Part shown: piece by piece, positions 36,253-46,418 of the stretch | Position numbering within the stretch: position 1 is the first letter of the stretch | Layout: each line of letters opens with the position of its first letter | DNA from: Burkholderiaceae bacterium | GTDB taxonomy: Bacteria > Pseudomonadota > Gammaproteobacteria > Burkholderiales > Burkholderiaceae_C | Reading direction: 5' to 3' | NCBI GenBank assembly: GCA_030695205.1 | Contig: JAUYTN010000019.1 | Coordinates: 51,869 to 115,868 of the forward strand | DNA length: 64,000 bases | Translations under genes and position numbers: made by a program | Notes under the pieces: generated by a model | What the model was told of the DNA's origin: nothing | What the model saw: only the letters and a program-made list of their open reading frames with translations | Databases searched by the model: none

Positions 36253-37064
36253 TCGGGTTGCTCCGCCGCAGCTTGGCTGTTACCGCCCAGTTCGCGCAGG
36301 CGTTGCAGCAGGGCTTGCAGGTTCTCGGGGTTGGCCAGGTGGACGATCATGGGTCGGATGGTGAAGTTGTCCTGCGCATCGACTTTGGACACCACGCCGT
36401 GGTCGTGCAGGTTGTCCAGCAGGTTGAGCAGGCGCTTGCGCTCCTGCATGTCGCTGCCGGTGTGGCCCAGGTAGATTTCCAGCTGGGGCAGCAGGCCGTC
36501 CAGCGCCAGTTGCACCGGCACGCCCAGGCCGTGCTCCTGTTCGCGCTGCAAAAACTCCCGCCGCAAAATGGCCAGCAGCAGCGACTGCTCCAGCGTCAGG
36601 CGCTGGCGGCGCACCAGGGGGTGGGTCCAGTCGTCTTCCTCGCTGTCGTCGGGCTGGTAGCCAGCGGCCACGGCCACAAAGGCCAGGCCACGCACGTCGT
36701 CCACCTTCACCTGCAAATCAAGGGGCTCCAGCAGCGCGTTGACGCGCTCGGTGTCGGTGGCCACTTGCTGAAACAGTGGTTTCTTCAGCGCCCGCTCCAG
36801 CAGGCCTTGGCGCAGCAGCTCCTGCACCGCGCGGCGCAGGCTGGCGGGGGTGGCTGCTGGCGCGCTCGGTGGGTTGCCAGGTGGGGTGGCGTTGGCACCT
36901 GTGGGGCTGGCTTTGGCATCCGCAGATGGGTTCTGCGGTTTGTGTTCATCTGAATCTATAGCTGCTTGTGCTTGTATATCAAGCGCTAAAGGCACTTTTT
37001 GATTAAAATCTGTGGCGCTGGCCCACTGGTCGAAGATGTCGGGCGTGTGGGTGGCGGGTGACAT
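36249..37064 (-). CDS. jetB: Wadjet subunit JetB (DUF4194), with repeat-derived N-terminal segment
   Basis: This 271-residue DUF4194 protein is the MukE-like partner of the Wadjet loop-extruding complex. Conserved features: VQELLRQGLLERALKKPLFQ near 82-101, RGLAFVAVAAGYQ, LVRRQRLTLEQSLLLAILRR and FTIRPMIVHLANPENL. Residues about 19-38 (DFNQKVPLALDIQAQAAIDS) are encoded by dispersed repeat R7 in frame, followed by an alanine/proline-rich linker. The extra N-terminal stretch is therefore probably not part of the folded core. The 3' end overlaps jetC by four bases. The gap of 108 bases to jetA is longer than is usual inside such operons. Confidence 0.9.
   Translation of the reverse strand: MSPATHTPDIFDQWASATDFNQKVPLALDIQAQAAIDSDEHKPQNPSADAKASPTGANATPPGNPPSAPAATPASLRRAVQELLRQGLLERALKKPLFQQVATDTERVNALLEPLDLQVKVDDVRGLAFVAVAAGYQPDDSEEDDWTHPLVRRQRLTLEQSLLLAILRREFLQREQEHGLGVPVQLALDGLLPQLEIYLGHTGSDMQERKRLLNLLDNLHDHGVVSKVDAQDNFTIRPMIVHLANPENLQALLQRLRELGGNSQAAAEQPE
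36952..37010 (+). repeat. Dispersed repeat, copy R7, in frame inside jetB
   Basis: The plus strand reads TATAGCTGCTTGTGCTTG, TATATCAAGCGCTAAAGGC, then ACTTTTTGATTAAAATC. The first ten bases and the AAGCGCTA-AGGC block match copy R6. On the minus strand it is translated as part of JetB without a stop codon. The insert is far more AT-rich than the surrounding coding sequence. Confidence 0.85.
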
Positions 37065-37172
37065 GGCGGTGGCGTGTGGCGGGCGGTTGTGACGATGGGT
37101 TGGGCGACGGGGTGGAGTGTCGTGCAGCAGGGAGCATGGTGGGTGCGGTGGCTGTGCGGCGAGGCAAGAACA

Positions 37173-38672
37173 TCAAAGCTCGGTGGCCACCGTTTGCACG
37201 GCCTGCAGCGCCAGCCGGACGCGCGGCACGGTGAAGCGCCAGGGCTGGTGGCCATGCGTGAGGGTGATGTGCTCTGGCGGGCCGTCTTCAAATGGCACCC
37301 CGGCCTCGCGGGCCAGTGCCAGCCACAGGGCCAGGGTTTCCAGGTCGTGTTCGTCGGGTGGCAGTGCCTGGGCCAGTTCGGCCAGCGTCAGTGGCTGGTC
37401 TGTCTGGGCCAGCAGGGCGATGGTTTTGTCCAGCAGGGCCTGGCGGTCCAGCCCCTCGAATGCCTGCCAGAACTCATCGTCCACCTGGTCGAGGCTGGCG
37501 TAACGGGTGGTCAGCAGCAGTTCGGACTCGCCCCCACCATTCAGTGACTTGATGCGCAGCCGCTCGATCAGTGGCAGCCCCGCCAGGGCGATGCCCAGTG
37601 GTGGCAGGGGAGCGGGCTGGCGGCGTGTGGCCTGGCGCTGCCAGTCGATGTGCAGGGCCTGTTGCAGGATGTCGTTCAGCAGTTGGCCCACGCGCTGGTT
37701 TTCAGCGGCCTGGCCGGTTTTCATGAACTGGCTCACCTCGCGCTCGCTGCGGGCACGCACGGTCTGCACCACCTTGGCTTCTTTGATGAGCTGCATCACC
37801 AGCAGGCTCATTTCGCCGCGCTGCAAGTCGTCCAGCGCTTGCGTGGCTGCCGGGTGCGCCACGATGGCGCGGATGTGGTGGCGCATGGCGGTCAGCTCGC
37901 TCTCGTGGTCAAGCTGCTGCTGAAAGCTCTCGAACACGCGCCCCTCTTGGGTGTTGAGCAAGGTGTTGTGCCCCTCCAGCAGCTGGTCCATCACCGCGCC
38001 CCGGTGGTGTTGCGCACCAAGAATGGCCTGGCGCAGCGTGCGGTCGGCCTCGCGCCAGGAGTCTTCCACCCGCCTGAAGTCGGCCCGCAGGCTGGTGGCC
38101 AGCGCATACAGGTCGCGCATGGCTTCCACCGCTTGCGCCTCGGTCAGCGTGGGCACATGGCCCGCCTGCACATCGGCCAGTTGTTGCTGCAAGTCGTCGA
38201 TGCGGCGCTGCAAATGGTCGGCGCGGCTGATGGGGTCGGGGTTGAGCGTGGCAGCCAAGTTGTCAATTTCGCGCTGCACCAGCCCCAGGCGCGAGGCGGT
38301 GGAGGTCATCATGCGGTGGTCAAGTTGGGCCACAAACCGCAATGCCGATTTGAGGGCATCGGTTTCATGCACGCGCCCTTCTCGCTCGGTCACCAGGGCG
38401 CGGCGTATCCAATCGCGCAGTTCTTTGCGTGCCTGTGCGGCGACGTCAGACAGGTCAATTTCAAAGTCGGGCTGGTTGGCGTGGGCAGCCAGCATGTCGG
38501 CCAGTGCCTGCACGGCTGTGTCAAATGGCACGCCGTCGCGCTGGTGCTCAAACAGCGCATCCAGGCAGCTGAGCATCAGCGGTGCCCGCCGCGATGCCAG
38601 CAGCACCCAGGCGGGGTGTTGCTGGCGGGCGCTGATGAATTTCTGGGTGCGTTGCTGGTTGAGGCTGTGCAT
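37173..38672 (-). CDS. jetA: Wadjet subunit JetA (DUF3375)
   Basis: This 499-residue DUF3375 protein is the kleisin-like (MukF-like) subunit of Wadjet. The N-terminal region HPAWVLLASRRAPLMLSCLD is typical. The middle is helical with coiled-coil character (RADHLQRRIDDLQQQLADV). The C-terminal part has LPPLGIALAGLPLIERLRIK and a winged-helix-like LTLAELAQALPPDEHDLE. In type I Wadjet it links JetC heads and JetB. I prefer ATG 38672, which lies one base after the stop of the small upstream ORF; an in-frame GTG lies seven codons earlier. The gene is intact. Confidence 0.9.
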   Translation of the reverse strand: MHSLNQQRTQKFISARQQHPAWVLLASRRAPLMLSCLDALFEHQRDGVPFDTAVQALADMLAAHANQPDFEIDLSDVAAQARKELRDWIRRALVTEREGRVHETDALKSALRFVAQLDHRMMTSTASRLGLVQREIDNLAATLNPDPISRADHLQRRIDDLQQQLADVQAGHVPTLTEAQAVEAMRDLYALATSLRADFRRVEDSWREADRTLRQAILGAQHHRGAVMDQLLEGHNTLLNTQEGRVFESFQQQLDHESELTAMRHHIRAIVAHPAATQALDDLQRGEMSLLVMQLIKEAKVVQTVRARSEREVSQFMKTGQAAENQRVGQLLNDILQQALHIDWQRQATRRQPAPLPPLGIALAGLPLIERLRIKSLNGGGESELLLTTRYASLDQVDDEFWQAFEGLDRQALLDKTIALLAQTDQPLTLAELAQALPPDEHDLETLALWLALAREAGVPFEDGPPEHITLTHGHQPWRFTVPRVRLALQAVQTVATEL

Positions 38673-38673
38673 G

Positions 38674-38832
38674 TCAGGCCACTGCCCTTTCACGTATCCC
38701 GTCCAGCACCTGCACCAGTTTCTCCACCCTGACCGATGGAAACACCCCTAGAGGTTCTTGAGCGTTGATGTCGGTGTAGGGTGACTCGAACAGCAGGGGC
38801 CACTCGGCTGAAAGGAAGAGAAAGTTGCTCAT
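38674..38832 (-). pseudogene. Chimeric remnant resembling both ends of a type I restriction R subunit
   Basis: This 52-codon ORF begins MSNFLFLSAEWPLLFES, like the N-terminus of HsdR-type proteins with a DUF4145 domain (MSNFxFLxxEWPxLF). It ends PYTDINAQEPLGVFPS and LVQVLDGIRERAVA, like the extreme C-terminus of the same proteins (PYTD...G..GLF....V..L...LD.VR). The whole enzyme between them is missing, as if by one internal in-frame deletion. Its stop lies one base before the jetA ATG, so it now acts as a translated leader of the Wadjet operon. Homology to HsdR is from memory of family patterns. The 109 bases upstream show nothing. Confidence 0.6.
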
Positions 38833-38941
38833 TGTTTGGTTCTCCCTGGTGGGGTGCTCAGCGGATTCCAGCTGGCAACTTTGTCGATGGGCTGATGAAT
38901 CGGAATACCCGCAAAAATGGTCACGCCAACACCCCGTCAAG

Positions 38942-39226
38942 CTACGGGTATCTCCGCGCCACATGCATGAGGGCCAGTGCGGTCACTGTGGTGTCGGTCT
39001 GCTCCAGCAGCACGATGTAGTTGGGGTGAGCCACCAGCTCCAGCGTGCCGGGCACGCGGCCTGTTCGCCGTGGGAAGTTGGGGTCGGCCAATTGGTCCAC
39101 CTGACTCTCCAGCAGCACCAGCATGTCATAGGCGGCGTCGGTGTTGTGCCGCGCAATGTATTCGCCTATGGCGACCAGGTCGGCTTCATAGCGTGGCGTC
39201 CGAACGACTTGCAATGACCCGGTCAT
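38942..39226 (-). CDS. RelE/ParE-family toxin
   Basis: This is a 94-residue toxin of the ParE branch. The pattern is VVRTPRYEADLVAIGEYIAR near the start, then FPRRTGRVPGTLELVAHPNY, then ALALMHVARRYP at the C-terminus. The terminal histidine-alanine-arginine-arginine is the usual ParE end. ParE toxins inhibit DNA gyrase, which is notable since gyrB lies about 0.7 kb away. It overlaps the upstream partner gene by four bases (ATGA), so the pair is co-translated. Confidence 0.88.
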   Translation of the reverse strand: MTGSLQVVRTPRYEADLVAIGEYIARHNTDAAYDMLVLLESQVDQLADPNFPRRTGRVPGTLELVAHPNYIVLLEQTDTTVTALALMHVARRYP

Positions 39227-39690
39227 GCGGCTTGCTGGTGTTTGAAGCGGTTAAGCAGTTCTGCGCGCCGAACTGCCCATTCCTCGGGGGTATAGGGCTT
39301 GTTGGTGCCGTCTTTCAAACCGTCCATAGCGGCCTGTGCCTTGGCGCGAAACCAGCGGTCGTAGTCGGCGTCGGCCTGAGCGGCTTCGTGCGCGGCCTTG
39401 AGGGCGGCGCTGCGGTCGGGGCGGGCGACTTTTTCTTGTGCGTGGGCTTCGGGGTGCCAATCGGTGGCGTTGATGCGGCACTCGTTCAGCCCGATGGTGC
39501 GCAGCAGTTGCAGGGCTTTGCGCGGGTCAGCAAAGCGGCGGGGCTGTTTGCGGCTGGTGACCAGAATGCCCTCGTCGCGCTGGGTGTGCACGCTGACCAC
39601 AAAGGCAGCGCCCATGCCGCGCAGGGTGATGCCGGTGACGCCACCGGCCAAGGTGGCTGCTTTGAGCTGTTCGAGGTTGAGGGTTTGCAT
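39223..39690 (-). CDS. Probable antitoxin of the ParE-type pair
   Basis: This 155-residue protein sits directly upstream of the ParE-type toxin and overlaps it by four bases. The N-terminal 70 residues form a small alpha/beta region (LRGMGAAFVVSVHTQRDEGI). The C-terminal half is helical and charged (SAALKAAHEAAQADADYDRW, then PYTPEEWAVRRAELLNRFK). This matches the RelE-family antitoxin-like helical tail that wraps a toxin. I do not recognise a named DNA-binding domain. Its function as antitoxin is inferred from position and size. Confidence 0.7.
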   Translation of the reverse strand: MQTLNLEQLKAATLAGGVTGITLRGMGAAFVVSVHTQRDEGILVTSRKQPRRFADPRKALQLLRTIGLNECRINATDWHPEAHAQEKVARPDRSAALKAAHEAAQADADYDRWFRAKAQAAMDGLKDGTNKPYTPEEWAVRRAELLNRFKHQQAA

Positions 39691-39703
39691 GGTGAGCAGT
39701 TTA

Positions 39704-39719
39704 ATTGTTTAAAGACAAT
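39704..39719. promoter_or_regulatory. Possible operator of the toxin-antitoxin pair
   Basis: ATTGT-N6-ACAAT is an inverted repeat in the AT-rich stretch just upstream of the antitoxin start. Toxin-antitoxin pairs usually repress their own promoter at such a site. Only symmetry and position support this. Confidence 0.35.
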
Positions 39720-39830
39720 CAATTAATAATTATGTGTAAACCAAAATCTAATTTGACGTTTCCCCAGCGCCTTCATCCCCGCTGTCGTCCCGCTTGGTCC
39801 AGCGGGCCAGCAGGTCTTGTCAATGCCAAA

Positions 39831-39862
39831 GAAAAAGCCCATCAGTTTTTCAACCGATGGGC
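39831..39862 (-). terminator. Intrinsic terminator of gyrB
   Basis: On the minus strand a 7-base stem (GCCCATC / GATGGGC, 12-base loop) is followed by TTTTTC. It lies about 40 bases downstream of the gyrB stop, the expected place for transcription termination of the dnaA-dnaN-gyrB direction. Confidence 0.8.
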
Positions 39863-39899
39863 ATCCATGTGCGGGGTGATAGGGTCAACGCCCCCACTG

Positions 39900-42644
<2,745 letters not shown>

Positions 42645-43751
42645 TCAAATGCGCATGGGCATGACCACGTACTTGAAGTGTTCGTTGTCGGGGTTGGTGA
42701 TGAGTGCGGAGCTGTTGCCGTCGGCCAGCTCCAGCTTGACCATGTCCTGGCTCATGTTGGCCAGCACGTCGATCAGGTAGCTCACGTTGAAGCCGATTTC
42801 GATGGTGTCGCCGCCGTAGTCAATGTCGAGCTCGTCCACCGCCTCTTCCTGCTCGGCGTTGTTGCTGGCCACCCGCAGCACGCCGGGCTCCAGGTTCAGG
42901 CGCACGCCCTTGAACTTTTCGCTGGTCATGATGGCGGTGCGCTGCAGCGTGGACAACAGGGCCACACGGCCCAGGGTCACGCTGTTGTGGTGGTTCTTGG
43001 GGATCACCCGGTTGTAGTCGGGGAACTTGCCCTCAACCAGCTTGGTGACGAACTCCATGCCGTCGAAGCTGAACTTGGCCTGGTTGCTGGCAAATTGCAG
43101 CTCGATGTCGCCTTCTTTGTCGGAGAGCAGGCGCTGCAGCTCCACCACGGTTTTGCGCGGCAGGATGACCTCTTGCTTGGGCACTTCGGTGTCCAGTTGT
43201 GCGCTGGCAAATGCCAGGCGGTGGCCGTCGGTGGCCACCAGGCTGAGTTGCTGGCCTTCGGCCACGAACAGAATGCCGTTGAGGTAGTAGCGGATGTCGT
43301 GCACCGCCATGGCAAAAGCCACCTGGCTGAGCAGGCTTTTGAGGGTGGCCTGGGGCACACTGAACACCGGCCCCAGCGCGGTAGATTCCTGTACCAGCGG
43401 GAAGTCTTCCGCTGGCAGGCTCTGCACCGTGAAGCGGCTTTTGCCGCCTTTGAGCAACAGCTTGCCACCGGTTTGCTCCAGGCTCACGGTCTGGTCGTCG
43501 GGCATGGTGCGCAGAATGTCGATGAGCTTGCGCGCGCCCACGGTGATGCCGAGATCGCCCGGGTCCCCGCCGAGGTCCACCTGGGTGCGGATCTGGATCT
43601 CAAGGTCGCTGGTGGTCAGTTGGGTCTGCGCGCCTGTTTTGCGGATGAGCACGTTGGCCAGGATGGGCAGCGTGTGCCGGCGCTCCACGATGCCGGACAC
43701 CGATTGCAGAGCAGCCAGAATCTGGCTTTGGGCAGCTTTCAAAACGATCAT
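42645..43751 (-). CDS. dnaN: DNA polymerase III beta subunit (sliding clamp)
   Basis: This 368-residue clamp begins [20 protein letters not shown]. It has three repeated clamp domains and ends [21 protein letters not shown], the canonical C-terminus. It encircles DNA and tethers polymerase III. The ATG at 43751 gives the standard N-terminus; the open frame upstream is not conserved. It lies between dnaA (136-base gap) and gyrB (108-base gap), the usual order near bacterial origins. Confidence 0.97.
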   Translation of the reverse strand: MIVLKAAQSQILAALQSVSGIVERRHTLPILANVLIRKTGAQTQLTTSDLEIQIRTQVDLGGDPGDLGITVGARKLIDILRTMPDDQTVSLEQTGGKLLLKGGKSRFTVQSLPAEDFPLVQESTALGPVFSVPQATLKSLLSQVAFAMAVHDIRYYLNGILFVAEGQQLSLVATDGHRLAFASAQLDTEVPKQEVILPRKTVVELQRLLSDKEGDIELQFASNQAKFSFDGMEFVTKLVEGKFPDYNRVIPKNHHNSVTLGRVALLSTLQRTAIMTSEKFKGVRLNLEPGVLRVASNNAEQEEAVDELDIDYGGDTIEIGFNVSYLIDVLANMSQDMVKLELADGNSSALITNPDNEHFKYVVMPMRI

Positions 43752-43887
43752 GTCATGCCTTTGGGGTGAAGGGCGTGGGCGGCCAGGGCCACGCAAGCCA
43801 GGGGTCGGGTGGGGCAGTTCCCGCGCAACGGGGGTATTTTCGCCGCAATGCGCAGGGGGTTGGCCAGGTGGCGGGCGTGCACGGTGC

Positions 43888-45285
43888 TCAGCCTTTGAGG
43901 GTTTGTTCCAGCACGTGCAGTTGCTGGTTCAGTTCGGCCAGTTGGGCCCGTTCGGCAGCCATTTTGCGCACGGCATGCAGCACGGTGGTGTGGTCCCGCC
44001 CGCCGAACAGCTCGCCAATTTCGGGCAGGCTTTTTTGGGTCAGCTCTTTGGCCAGGTACATGGCAATCTGGCGCGGGCGGGCAATGCTGGCCGGGCGCTT
44101 CTTGCTGTACATGTCGGCAACCTTGATCTTGTAGAAGTCGGCCACGGTTTTCTGGATGTTTTCCACAGAGATCTGCCGGTTCTGGATGGACAGCAGATCT
44201 TTGAGGGCATCGCGCGCCAGCTGGATGGAAATGTCTTTCTGGTTGAAGCGCGAATACGCCAGAATTTTTCGCAGCGCTCCCTCCAGCTCCCGTACGTTGG
44301 AGCGCACGTTTTTGGCCACAAAAAAAGCGACTTCTTCGGGCATGGTGGTGCCCTCGACTTCGGCCTTGTTGATCAGGATGGCCACGCGCATTTCCAGCTC
44401 GGGCGGCTCGATGGCCACCGTCAGCCCCGAGTCGAAGCGCGACACTAGGCGCTCGTGGATGTCGGCCAGCCCCTTGGGATAGGTGTCGCTGGTCATGACG
44501 ATGTGGCTTTTTTTGGCCAGCAGCGCCTCGAAGGCGTTGAAAAACTCCTCTTGCGTGCGTTCCTTGTTGGCAAAGAACTGCACGTCGTCGATCAGCAGCA
44601 GGTCGAGCGAGTGGTAGCGCTCCTTGAATTCGTCAAAGGTTTTGCGCTGGTAGGACTTGACCACATCGGTCACGAACTGCTCGGCGTGGATGTACAGCAC
44701 CTTGCCTTTGGGGTTGTCGGCCAGCAACTGGTTGCCAATGGCGTGCATCAGGTGGGTTTTGCCCAGTCCCACCCCGCCGTAGATGAACAGGGGGTTGTAC
44801 AGCTGCCCCAGGCTGCCCGCCACGTGCATGGCGGCGGCGCGTGCCATGCGGTTGGCCGAACCTTCGACCAGGGTGGCAAAGGTCAGGGCGGGGTTGAGGC
44901 GGCTTTTGGGGTCGTTGCCCACGGGCGCCGGTTGGGGTGAGGGCACCTCGGGGGCCTCGGCCAGCACCTGCTCCTGCACGGTGCGGGGGGTGGGGGTAGA
45001 GCGGGCAGGGCCCTCGCGTGGGGCCAGCGCCAGGTCCACCGCCACGTCGCACTCGGCCAGCTCGCTCAGGGCGGTGGCGATGCGTGCGGCATACTGGTTG
45101 CGAATCCAATCCATTTTGAAGCGGTTGCCCACCAATATGGTCACACGGGTGAGGTCATCGGCCACGCGCGCCGACAGCGGGCGTATCCAGGTGTTGAACT
45201 GCTGTTCTGGCATGTCCTGAGCCAGCCGGTCAACGCAGGCTTGCCACAGGTCGTGGTGCAAAGTGGGGGAGATTCCCTGGGGCAT
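43888..45285 (-). CDS. dnaA: Chromosomal replication initiator protein
   Basis: This is a 465-residue initiator. Domain I is the N-terminal 80 residues ([20 protein letters not shown]). Domain II is a proline/alanine-rich linker at about 95-125. The AAA+ domain has Walker [18 protein letters not shown] and Walker [14 protein letters not shown]. Domain IV has the DNA-binding signature [18 protein letters not shown]. It binds the DnaA boxes in the adjacent intergenic region, and probably also represses its own promoter there. The start at 45285 yields a normal domain I. Confidence 0.97.
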   Translation of the reverse strand: MPQGISPTLHHDLWQACVDRLAQDMPEQQFNTWIRPLSARVADDLTRVTILVGNRFKMDWIRNQYAARIATALSELAECDVAVDLALAPREGPARSTPTPRTVQEQVLAEAPEVPSPQPAPVGNDPKSRLNPALTFATLVEGSANRMARAAAMHVAGSLGQLYNPLFIYGGVGLGKTHLMHAIGNQLLADNPKGKVLYIHAEQFVTDVVKSYQRKTFDEFKERYHSLDLLLIDDVQFFANKERTQEEFFNAFEALLAKKSHIVMTSDTYPKGLADIHERLVSRFDSGLTVAIEPPELEMRVAILINKAEVEGTTMPEEVAFFVAKNVRSNVRELEGALRKILAYSRFNQKDISIQLARDALKDLLSIQNRQISVENIQKTVADFYKIKVADMYSKKRPASIARPRQIAMYLAKELTQKSLPEIGELFGGRDHTTVLHAVRKMAAERAQLAELNQQLHVLEQTLKG

Positions 45286-45512
45286 GGAGCGGGTGGTTCG
45301 GGTTATTTTTGTGGATAGCCGGGGGGTAGGCAGCCCGCGATTGTAGGCCGCGCGCCGACTTATCCACAGCCGGTCAAACCCCCGGCGCCATCCCTCCCGT
45401 GGGCCTGGTTTTGCCTGCTGCCCGTACCTAGCTTGTCAGCCCCACGCCTTTTTGCCATAATCGCGGGCTTTGCCGATTGCGGGCAACGACTATTTTTTTT
45501 CCGGACCTCATC
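45286..45512. other. Origin of replication candidate (oriC) between dnaA and rpmH
   Basis: The 227-base divergent gap between dnaA and rpmH contains the consensus DnaA box TTATCCACA at 45360-45368 and an inverted near-match TGTGGATAG at 45310-45318. T-runs are at 45306-45310 and 45492-45499. Gene strand switches here from leftward to rightward housekeeping genes, as expected at a replication origin. Two good boxes are few for a complete oriC. Weaker boxes or parts of the origin outside this gap remain possible. The dnaA-dnaN gap shows no DnaA box. Confidence 0.7.
45433..45461 (+). promoter_or_regulatory. rpmH promoter
   Basis: TTGTCA (45433-45438), a 17-base spacer and CATAAT (45456-45461) form a strong sigma-70-type promoter about 50 bases upstream of the rpmH start. 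It drives the ribosomal protein and RNase P genes away from the origin. Confidence 0.75.
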
Positions 45513-45647
45513 ATGAAACGCACTTACCAGCCCTCCAAAACACGCCGCGCACGCACCCATGGTTTCCTGGTACGCATGAAAACCCGGGGTGGCCGCGCCG
45601 TGATCGCTGCGCGCCGCGCCAAAGGCCGCAAGCGCCTGGGCCTGTAA
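45513..45647 (+). CDS. rpmH: 50S ribosomal protein L34
   Basis: This 44-residue basic protein begins [20 protein letters not shown] and ends AKGRKRLGL, the invariant L34 pattern. It is a component of the large ribosomal subunit. It starts the rightward cluster at the origin; a strong promoter lies just upstream. It is followed after 86 bases by rnpA, its usual neighbour. Confidence 0.97.
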   Translation: MKRTYQPSKTRRARTHGFLVRMKTRGGRAVIAARRAKGRKRLGL

Positions 45648-45733
45648 GCCCTTTGCCTGCGTGTGGCTGACTGACCGTCCAAGGGCCCGACGGTCCAGGC
45701 GCCGAATGTCTTGTTAAGCCGACAGGGCCGCAC

Positions 45734-46144
45734 TTGCAGCATCTGACCACCAAAGCGCAGTTCCAGGCAGCCATGTCAGGCATCACTGCGGCCAAAACAC
45801 ACCACTTTGCGCTGCACCTCGTGTCCCTGGAGGGCGGCGGAGATTTTGTGCGTCTGTTCCCGCAGGCGCAGCCCTGGGTGGGGGTCATCATCCCCAAGCG
45901 TTGGGCGCGTCGGGCCGTGACCCGAAACACCATCCGCCGCCAAATTTACGAGCTCGCCCGCGCAGCCCAGGGCAGTTTGCCGCGCGCCGCCATGGTGGTG
46001 CGGCTGCGCAGCGAGTTCAGCCGAAAACGCTTCATCAGCGCCACCTCCGACGTGCTCAAGGCGGCGGTGCGTGCGGAGTTGTTGTCGCTGTACCGCCAGG
46101 TGCAGCGCCCCAATTCAGTCGAGGAACCCAGCCATGCTGGCTGA
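45734..46144 (+). CDS. rnpA: Ribonuclease P protein component
   Basis: This 136-residue RNA-binding cofactor of RNase P processes tRNA 5' ends. The conserved block is PWVGVIIPKRWARRAVTRNT-IRRQIYE, where the RNR-type motif appears as TRNTIRR. The N-terminus reads LTTKAQFQAAMSG. The likely start is the TTG at 45734; no ATG or GTG in the same frame lies close enough to keep the usual N-terminus. The 3' end overlaps yidD by 11 bases. Confidence 0.92.
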   Translation: MQHLTTKAQFQAAMSGITAAKTHHFALHLVSLEGGGDFVRLFPQAQPWVGVIIPKRWARRAVTRNTIRRQIYELARAAQGSLPRAAMVVRLRSEFSRKRFISATSDVLKAAVRAELLSLYRQVQRPNSVEEPSHAG

Positions 46145-46418
46145 TGTGCCCCGGCGCGTGCTGATGGGGTTGGTCAAGGGCTACCGCCTGCTGCTCAGCC
46201 CCTGGCTGGGGTCGGGTTGTCGCTTCGAGCCCACCTGTTCTGTGTACGCTCTGGAGGCCATCGAGCGCCACGGTGCGGCAGCGGGGAGTTACCTCATGCT
46301 GGGCCGGATTGCGCGTTGCCAACCCTGGTGTGCTGGGGGCTGCGACCCCGTGCCCCAAGACCGGCCCCGGCTGTTTGCGCACTTGTTTTCCAAGTCTTCG
46401 GAGAAAAAACCGTCATGA
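46134..46418 (+). CDS. yidD: Membrane protein insertion efficiency factor
   Basis: This 94-residue protein has the YidD hallmark CRFEPTCSVYALEAIERHG and RIARCQPWCAGGCDPVP, and an N-terminal amphipathic helix (LMGLVKGYRLLLSPWLG). It helps membrane-protein insertion together with YidC. It starts at ATG 46134 inside rnpA and overlaps the yidC start by four bases (ATGA), so translation of the three genes is coupled. Confidence 0.95.
   Translation: MLADVPRRVLMGLVKGYRLLLSPWLGSGCRFEPTCSVYALEAIERHGAAAGSYLMLGRIARCQPWCAGGCDPVPQDRPRLFAHLFSKSSEKKPS

Noticed and set aside
34621..36474. Plus-strand open frame of over 600 codons opposite jetC
   Set aside because: Shadow; the minus strand holds the ATPase motifs of JetC.
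31324..38672. jetABCD as an undescribed system
   Set aside because: It is type I Wadjet, already described as an anti-plasmid system; only the frameshift tract and the repeat insertions are unusual.
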